Source: Planctomycetota bacterium
GTDB lineage: Bacteria; Planctomycetota; Phycisphaerae; Sedimentisphaerales; Anaerobacaceae
Length of the DNA: 10,127 bases
NCBI GenBank assembly: GCA_023135255.1
Contig: JAGLTN010000551.1
Coordinates: forward strand, 1-10,127
Reading direction: 5' to 3'
Shown here in pieces: positions 5,451-10,127 of this stretch. The notes beneath the pieces are model-generated. The model was not told the origin of the DNA and ran no database searches. It saw nothing but the letters and a program-made list of their open reading frames with translations. The first letter of the stretch is position 1. Each line of letters begins with the position of its first letter. A program made the translations under genes and the position numbers.

Positions 5451-7553
5451 ATGAGTTTAAGGCATTTTTTTGATCCTCATTCTGTTGCGATAGTGGGAGC
5501 ATCGCGTGCGAAAGGTAAGGTTGGATATGAAATACTATCCGCGGCGATAAGTTCGGATTATTCAGGCAGCATATTTGCTGTTAATCCTAATGCTGATGTT
5601 ATTTTAGGGGTGAAAAGCTACAAGTCGCTTGAAGAGCTGCCGGAAAAGCCTGATCTTGTTGTGATCGTAGTTCCTGCTAAGCGTGTAATTGGGAATATAC
5701 GACAATGCATTAATATAGGTTGTAAGTCGGTTATTGTTATATCTTCTGGATTTAAGGAGGCCGGGCAAGAGGGGGCAAAGCTTGAAAAAGAGATCATCAG
5801 GCTTGTCCGCAGCAGTGATATGCGACTGATCGGACCTAACTGTATAGGTATGATGCTGCCGGGGAAAAAACTCAATGCCAGCTTCGCGGGGGTATTGCCG
5901 GCAAAAGGGCCAATAAGTTATTTTTCACAGTCAGGTTCTATAATGGCGGCGATCGTGGATATGGCCAATACTATAGGGATCGGTTTTAGTAAACTTATAA
6001 GTATTGGCAATAAGACTGATATCAATGAGCTTGATGTTATGGAGGCATTGGGTAAGGATGAAGATACAAAGGTTATCGCAGGCTATCTTGAGACGATTAG
6101 TGATGGTGATGCGTTTATTCGTATGGCAGAGATGATAAGCAAGGAAAAACCAATACTGCTTATGAAGTCCGGCGTAACCGAATTTGGCGCCAAGGCTGCA
6201 TCATCTCATACCGGCAGACTTATGGGTAGCGAAAGTGCTTATGAGTGCATTTTTGAAAGGGCGGGGGTTATCAGGTGCGAATCTATCAAGGTGCAGTTTG
6301 ATTTTGCGCGGGCTTTTGCGACTCAGCCTTTACCCAAGTCTGATAGAATTGCGGTAATAGCTAATGCAGGCGGAGCGGGGATTATGGCGGCGGATGCTAT
6401 TGACAGAGAAGGGCTTACCCTTGCCAGATTTACCGAAAAAACTACAAAAATGCTCGCTGAGAATCTTTCTGATGCTGCGAATATTGATAACCCGATCGAT
6501 CTTTTGGGAGATGCTCTTGCGGGCAGGTATGAGCTGGTTTTGAAGGCTGTTGTTGAGGATGAGAATGTTGATACCGTATTGGTGATGCTTAGTCCTCATG
6601 CGATGACCGAGTGCATAGCTACGGCTGAGGCGGTAGTAAAAGTTTCAAAGGAAAATGGACATAAGCCTATACTGGCGTGTTTCCTTGGTGCCAGCAAGAT
6701 CAGTGAGTCGCTGAAAGTTTTGTGGGAAGGCGGTGTTCCTTATTATGATTCGCCGGAAAGCGCGGTTGCTACAGCTAAGGTGATGGCCAGCTATAGTAAG
6801 TGGCGGTCAAGGCCGAAGAGAGTTGTTAAGATGTTCTCTGTGAATCGGCGAAAGGTTGAGGGGGTTATTTTCAGATGCCTGAAACAAAAGAAATATGAAA
6901 TCGGTGAGATGCGGAGTAAGGAGATTCTCGAAGCTTATGGGTTTACTATTCCGAAAGGCGCAGTTGCGACGTCAGCTGAGCAGGCGGTTAATATCGCAAA
7001 TCAGATAGGTTATCCGGTAGTGCTTAAAATTTGGTCTCCGGATATTATTCATAAGATGAAATTTGATGGTGTTAAAGTTAATATTATTGGTGACCAGGCA
7101 GTGCGGGACGGGTTTGATCTTATGATGTACAGGATCCCTCAAAAACTGCCGGAAGCAAAGATATCAGGAATTGTTGTTGAGCAGATGTGTAAGCAGGGGC
7201 AAGAGGTTATACTTGGTATGCACCGCGACAGGCGTTTTGGGCCTTTGATGATGTTCGGGATGGGGGGCAAGTTGGTAGAGGTTCTTGAGGATGTTGCGTT
7301 TTATCCTGCACCCTTGACGGCTGATGAAGCTAAGGAGATGCTTGTGCGTACGCAGACTTATCGTATGCTGACAGGGACAGAAGAAGGTGATGGGGTCAGT
7401 CTGGATTTGATAGCGGAAGCTCTGCAAAGACTTTCTCAGCTTGCGATGGAGTTTCCTCAAATTAAAGAAATAGATATTAATCCTTTTGTCGTAGGCCATG
7501 AGAGTGTTACACCTCTTGCAGTCGATGCGATGATTACTCTTGAAGATATTTAA
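5451..7553 (+). CDS. Acyl-CoA (acetate-CoA) synthetase, ADP-forming, alpha-beta fusion
   Basis: The enzyme interconverts acyl-CoA + ADP + phosphate and carboxylate + CoA + ATP, typically to harvest ATP from acetyl-CoA during fermentation. The 700-residue product has the family's fused order. A CoA-binding Rossmann domain comes first (about 8-135; VAIVGAS at 12-18, GFKEAG at 100-105, GPNCIG at 128-133), then the ligase CoA domains with the phosphohistidine H253 in SSHTGRLMGS. A C-terminal ATP-grasp domain (about 480-700) has the second swinging-loop His, H534 in IIHKMKFDGV, then FGPLMMFGMGGKLVE (596-610) and DINPF (675-679). Both catalytic His residues are present, so it should be active, unlike the degenerate synthetase half of Pat proteins. 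The loop after H534 (KMKFDGV) departs from the common KSDxGGV. ATG 5451 is chosen over GTG 5421 because GAGGTGG at 5442-5448 fits it. It leads the operon with the CoA-transferase. Substrate acetate is the default guess; other short or aryl acids are possible. Confidence 0.92.
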   Translation: MSLRHFFDPHSVAIVGASRAKGKVGYEILSAAISSDYSGSIFAVNPNADVILGVKSYKSLEELPEKPDLVVIVVPAKRVIGNIRQCINIGCKSVIVISSGFKEAGQEGAKLEKEIIRLVRSSDMRLIGPNCIGMMLPGKKLNASFAGVLPAKGPISYFSQSGSIMAAIVDMANTIGIGFSKLISIGNKTDINELDVMEALGKDEDTKVIAGYLETISDGDAFIRMAEMISKEKPILLMKSGVTEFGAKAASSHTGRLMGSESAYECIFERAGVIRCESIKVQFDFARAFATQPLPKSDRIAVIANAGGAGIMAADAIDREGLTLARFTEKTTKMLAENLSDAANIDNPIDLLGDALAGRYELVLKAVVEDENVDTVLVMLSPHAMTECIATAEAVVKVSKENGHKPILACFLGASKISESLKVLWEGGVPYYDSPESAVATAKVMASYSKWRSRPKRVVKMFSVNRRKVEGVIFRCLKQKKYEIGEMRSKEILEAYGFTIPKGAVATSAEQAVNIANQIGYPVVLKIWSPDIIHKMKFDGVKVNIIGDQAVRDGFDLMMYRIPQKLPEAKISGIVVEQMCKQGQEVILGMHRDRRFGPLMMFGMGGKLVEVLEDVAFYPAPLTADEAKEMLVRTQTYRMLTGTEEGDGVSLDLIAEALQRLSQLAMEFPQIKEIDINPFVVGHESVTPLAVDAMITLEDI

Positions 7554-7568
7554 AAAGGCAGGTGCCCA

Positions 7569-9437
7569 ATGGAAAGATTTGACTGGAAAGAAAAATACAG
7601 CGATCTTGTCGGCGATGCCCGTCAGGCGATAAAGCAGATCAAACCCGGCAATACGGTATTTATAGGTACAGGAGTCGGTCAGCCTCAGCATTTGGTTCGG
7701 AGCCTTGTGAAGTATTCGGATGATATATATGATGTGAGGATCGTTCATCTGCTTACAATAGGTGAGGCTCCTTATGTAGATGAGAAGTATCGTGATAAAT
7801 TTAAGATGAACAGCTTTTTTATAGCTGACAATGTTCGCAGAGCTTTGAACCGTGGGGTCGGTGATTATACGCCGATATTTTTATCGGAGATACCAAAACA
7901 GTTTGAGAGCGGTAAGATACCGATAGATGTTGCTTTGATTAGCGTTTCGCCGCCGGATGCCGGGGGGCTTTGCAGTTTGGGAGTTTCAGTTGATATTGTT
8001 AAATCGGCAGTTGCAAATTCGAGGTATGTAGTTGCACAGGTTAATCGTTGTATGCCGAGAACATTTGGTGACAGCTTTGTGCATGTTAATGATATTGATA
8101 TGCTTGTACCTTTCGATGAAGATATAGTCGAAGTGACGATGGATGAACCTGATGATGTGCTTCGGGCGATAGGCAGAAATATTTCCGGGCTTGTTGAGGA
8201 TGGCAGTACCATTGAATGCGGCATCGGAAGAATTCCACAGGCGTTGGCGGAGTTTCTTAAAGATAAGAAAGACCTCGGCATACATACAGAGATGTTCGGT
8301 GACTGGATAATCGATTTGATCGAGTGTGGCGCGATAACCTGCTCAAAGAAAACGATTAATCGCGGTAAAATAGTCGCAAGTTTTTGTATGGGCAGTAAAA
8401 AACTTTATGATTATATCGATAACAATCCGTTCTTTGAGTTTTATCCGACGGAGTATGTTAACGATTCATATATAATTGCACAAAATGAAAAGATGGTTGG
8501 TATTAATGTTGGGCTGGAGGTTGATCTGACAGGGCAGGTTTGTGCTGATTCGCTGGGGTATCAGTTTTACAGCGGCATCGGAGGTCAGATAGATTTTATT
8601 CGAGGCTCGGCAAAAAGCAGGGGAGGCAAACCAATCATAACGATGCCTTCGACAGCTAAAGATGGGGCTGTTTCAAGAATTGTGCCTCACCTTACAGAGG
8701 GCGCAGGTGTGGTGACGACAAGAGGTGATGTTCATTATGTTGTTACAGAATACGGCGTTGCTTATCTGCATGGAAAAACTATAAGGGAAAGAACTCTGGC
8801 TTTGATTAATATTGCTCATCCTAAATTCAGAACCAAACTTTTGCAGGCAGCGAAGAAGCAGAATTATATTTATGAAGATCAGATCGAGCTTGATAGTGAG
8901 AAGATTCGTTATCCATTAGAGCTTGAAAAGTATGATACTCTGCGTGACGGTACGGAGATATTTTTCAGGCCTATAAAGCCTACTGATGAGAAGTCTTTGT
9001 CACATATGCTTTATTCGTTGAGCCAGTCGACGGTTAAGACGCGATATATGACACACACTATGCGTTTTCCACATAAAGATGTTCAGCAACTGACTAATAT
9101 TGATTATGCCAATGACCTCTCTATTGTGGGTATTGTTCCGGGGGCTGTCGGAGAGCAAATTGTTGCTATCGCTCAATATTTTCTTGACCCTAAAACACAA
9201 GCTGCTGAAGTTGCATTTGTTGTTCAGGACGAGTGGCAAAAAAAAGGAATGGGAACCTTTCTGTTGAAATATATCACCACTATTGCCAAAAAACGCGGTG
9301 TGAAGCGGTTTTATGCGAAGGTATTACCCATCAACAAGCCGATGCTAACTATTTTTCACAATTCTGGATATAAGGTTGATACGAAATTCGATGATGAAGT
9401 TTACAGTATAGCGTATGATTTGGACGAGAAACAATAG
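7569..9437 (+). CDS. Acetyl-CoA hydrolase/CoA-transferase fused to a C-terminal GNAT acetyltransferase
   Basis: The 622-residue protein joins two activities. Residues about 8-430 are a class I-type acetyl-CoA hydrolase/4-hydroxybutyrate CoA-transferase-like enzyme. It shows GVGQPQ (35-40), ECGIGRIPQAL (216-226), the expected catalytic E241 in IHTEMFGDW, GIGGQIDF (336-343), and the signature GAGVVTTRGDVHYVVTEYGVA (378-398). Residues about 462-617 form a GNAT domain beginning FFRPIKPTDE. Its acetyl-CoA loop is QKKGMGT (557-563), and motif B is NKPMLTIFHNSGY (589-601). The first part moves CoA between acids; the second would transfer acetyl groups to protein lysine or another amine. The ATG has AGGCAGG six bases before it and follows the synthetase gene by 15 bases, so the two are surely cotranscribed. 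This fusion type is known from annotation in other bacteria. Substrates and the acetylation target are inferred. Confidence 0.92.
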   Translation: MERFDWKEKYSDLVGDARQAIKQIKPGNTVFIGTGVGQPQHLVRSLVKYSDDIYDVRIVHLLTIGEAPYVDEKYRDKFKMNSFFIADNVRRALNRGVGDYTPIFLSEIPKQFESGKIPIDVALISVSPPDAGGLCSLGVSVDIVKSAVANSRYVVAQVNRCMPRTFGDSFVHVNDIDMLVPFDEDIVEVTMDEPDDVLRAIGRNISGLVEDGSTIECGIGRIPQALAEFLKDKKDLGIHTEMFGDWIIDLIECGAITCSKKTINRGKIVASFCMGSKKLYDYIDNNPFFEFYPTEYVNDSYIIAQNEKMVGINVGLEVDLTGQVCADSLGYQFYSGIGGQIDFIRGSAKSRGGKPIITMPSTAKDGAVSRIVPHLTEGAGVVTTRGDVHYVVTEYGVAYLHGKTIRERTLALINIAHPKFRTKLLQAAKKQNYIYEDQIELDSEKIRYPLELEKYDTLRDGTEIFFRPIKPTDEKSLSHMLYSLSQSTVKTRYMTHTMRFPHKDVQQLTNIDYANDLSIVGIVPGAVGEQIVAIAQYFLDPKTQAAEVAFVVQDEWQKKGMGTFLLKYITTIAKKRGVKRFYAKVLPINKPMLTIFHNSGYKVDTKFDDEVYSIAYDLDEKQ

Positions 9438-9459
9438 TAGGAGTTATTTTAACAGTTTT

Positions 9460-10127
9460 ATGCCAACCATATCAGACACAAGAGATGTAACAGCATACCT
9501 TAAAGGATTTGCCATAACTATAGTCCTAATAAATCATTATGTAAATCACTATGTTACAGAATCTTTTCAATGGTATGCTCATGGGGCGGTTTCTATATTT
9601 TTTGTTTTAAGCGGCTATGGTATATTTTATTCTCTCAATAAAATGGCTGCCAAAAGTAAAAACAAACCTGCTATGTTCTTGGGATATTTTCACAGCCGAG
9701 CTATTCGTATAGTTCCTCTTTATTGGGTATCATTAATAGTTGTATCGTTATTATCTCGCCAGCATTTTCCACTCAAGGCGTTCTTGATGGTAAGAGCTTC
9801 AGGCCCTTACTGGTTTGTTATATTCCTTGTTCAATGCTATTTGCTGGCGCCTTGTTTATATCTTTTCATTAAGCGGTTTGGGCATAAAATCTACTTGGCT
9901 TCTGTAGCCGTCTTAATGTTATTGGCACATCTTTACTATTCACTGGTGTTGTTACCTGATAATAGTGGCGGGCACTTTGTTTATAGGCATCTTTTCTTAG
10001 GACACATATTTTTGTTCGCATTGGGAATGTCGATTCCATCTCTTGTTTCGAGCGAACCAGGCAAATTTGCGAATAAGATACTCGCTACCGTAATGTTCTT
10101 CGTTTTTGCAATCGCACTTTTTTACAC
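9460..10127 (+). CDS. Acyltransferase family 3 membrane protein (3' end outside window)
   Basis: The reading frame is open from ATG 9460 to the window end, giving 222 complete residues of a protein that usually has about 330-380. It is an integral membrane acyltransferase-3 (OafA/NodX/WecH-like), the type that O-acylates cell-surface glycans from cytosolic acyl donors. It has LKGFAITIVLINH (14-26, with the conserved His H26), SIFFVLSGYGIFYS (45-58), FHSRAIRIVPLYW (77-89, with R80 and R83), GPYWFVIFL (115-123) and several further hydrophobic helices. It begins 22 bases after the CoA-transferase gene, so it is probably in the same transcript. AGGAG (9439-9443) is 16 bases from the ATG, unusually far, and no closer in-frame start exists. 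Codon choice looks more mixed and AT-leaning than in the two genes before it. The acyl group and acceptor are unknown. Confidence 0.85.
   Translation, partial: MPTISDTRDVTAYLKGFAITIVLINHYVNHYVTESFQWYAHGAVSIFFVLSGYGIFYSLNKMAAKSKNKPAMFLGYFHSRAIRIVPLYWVSLIVVSLLSRQHFPLKAFLMVRASGPYWFVIFLVQCYLLAPCLYLFIKRFGHKIYLASVAVLMLLAHLYYSLVLLPDNSGGHFVYRHLFLGHIFLFALGMSIPSLVSSEPGKFANKILATVMFFVFAIALFY

Noticed and set aside
7164..7748. 194-residue reverse-strand frame across the synthetase/transferase junction
   Set aside because: It lies antisense to two well-recognised genes, its sequence has no domain-like pattern, and it spans their junction.

Overview
The window looks like ordinary chromosome from a free-living, moderately AT-rich bacterium. 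It carries housekeeping genes followed by a fermentation/CoA-metabolism operon, with no phage, insertion sequence, CRISPR, tRNA or rRNA signal. My best guess for the lineage is an anaerobic or facultative member of the Planctomycetota (Phycisphaerae type). This rests on the RNase Y-YmdB gene pair, a YmdB with Asp where most lineages have a metal-binding Asn, a fused ADP-forming acyl-CoA synthetase, and a GH130 sugar phosphorylase. It is an inference from style and gene content, not a match to a named genome.

Layout. Positions 1-784 are a long stretch without a convincing gene. The first 84 bases could be the tail of an upstream coding region. A plausible sigma-70-type promoter (256-284) is followed by a bulged G/C-rich stem-loop and a second hairpin ending in a U-rich stretch. 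This could be a small RNA or a long structured leader for the next gene. Then come rny (785-2368, membrane-anchored ribonuclease Y) and, six bases later, ymdB (2375-3229, metallophosphoesterase), evidently cotranscribed. A metallo-beta-lactamase-fold hydrolase of the glyoxalase II-like type lies on the opposite strand (3233-3865, possibly extended to 4045). It converges on ymdB with three bases between the stop codons. A divergent GH130 phosphorylase-like gene (4288-5247) stands alone.

The right half is one probable operon read rightwards. It comprises a 700-residue acyl-CoA synthetase (ADP-forming) with alpha and beta parts fused (5451-7553), a 622-residue CoA-transferase/hydrolase with a C-terminal GNAT acetyltransferase domain (7569-9437), and the first two thirds or so of a membrane acyltransferase-3 protein (9460 to the window end).

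How the genes fit together: RNase Y starts mRNA turnover at the membrane, and YmdB is its usual genomic partner, with a phosphodiesterase role in the Firmicutes. The synthetase and CoA-transferase both act on acyl-CoA/carboxylate pairs such as acetyl-CoA/acetate. The attached GNAT domain would give that operon a way to acetylate proteins or small molecules in response to acetyl-CoA. The synthetase and GNAT domains recall the Pat/YfiQ lysine acetyltransferase, but here they sit in two adjacent proteins, with the GNAT on the CoA-transferase. The least ordinary points are this domain arrangement, the YmdB ligand change, and the structured region upstream of rny.
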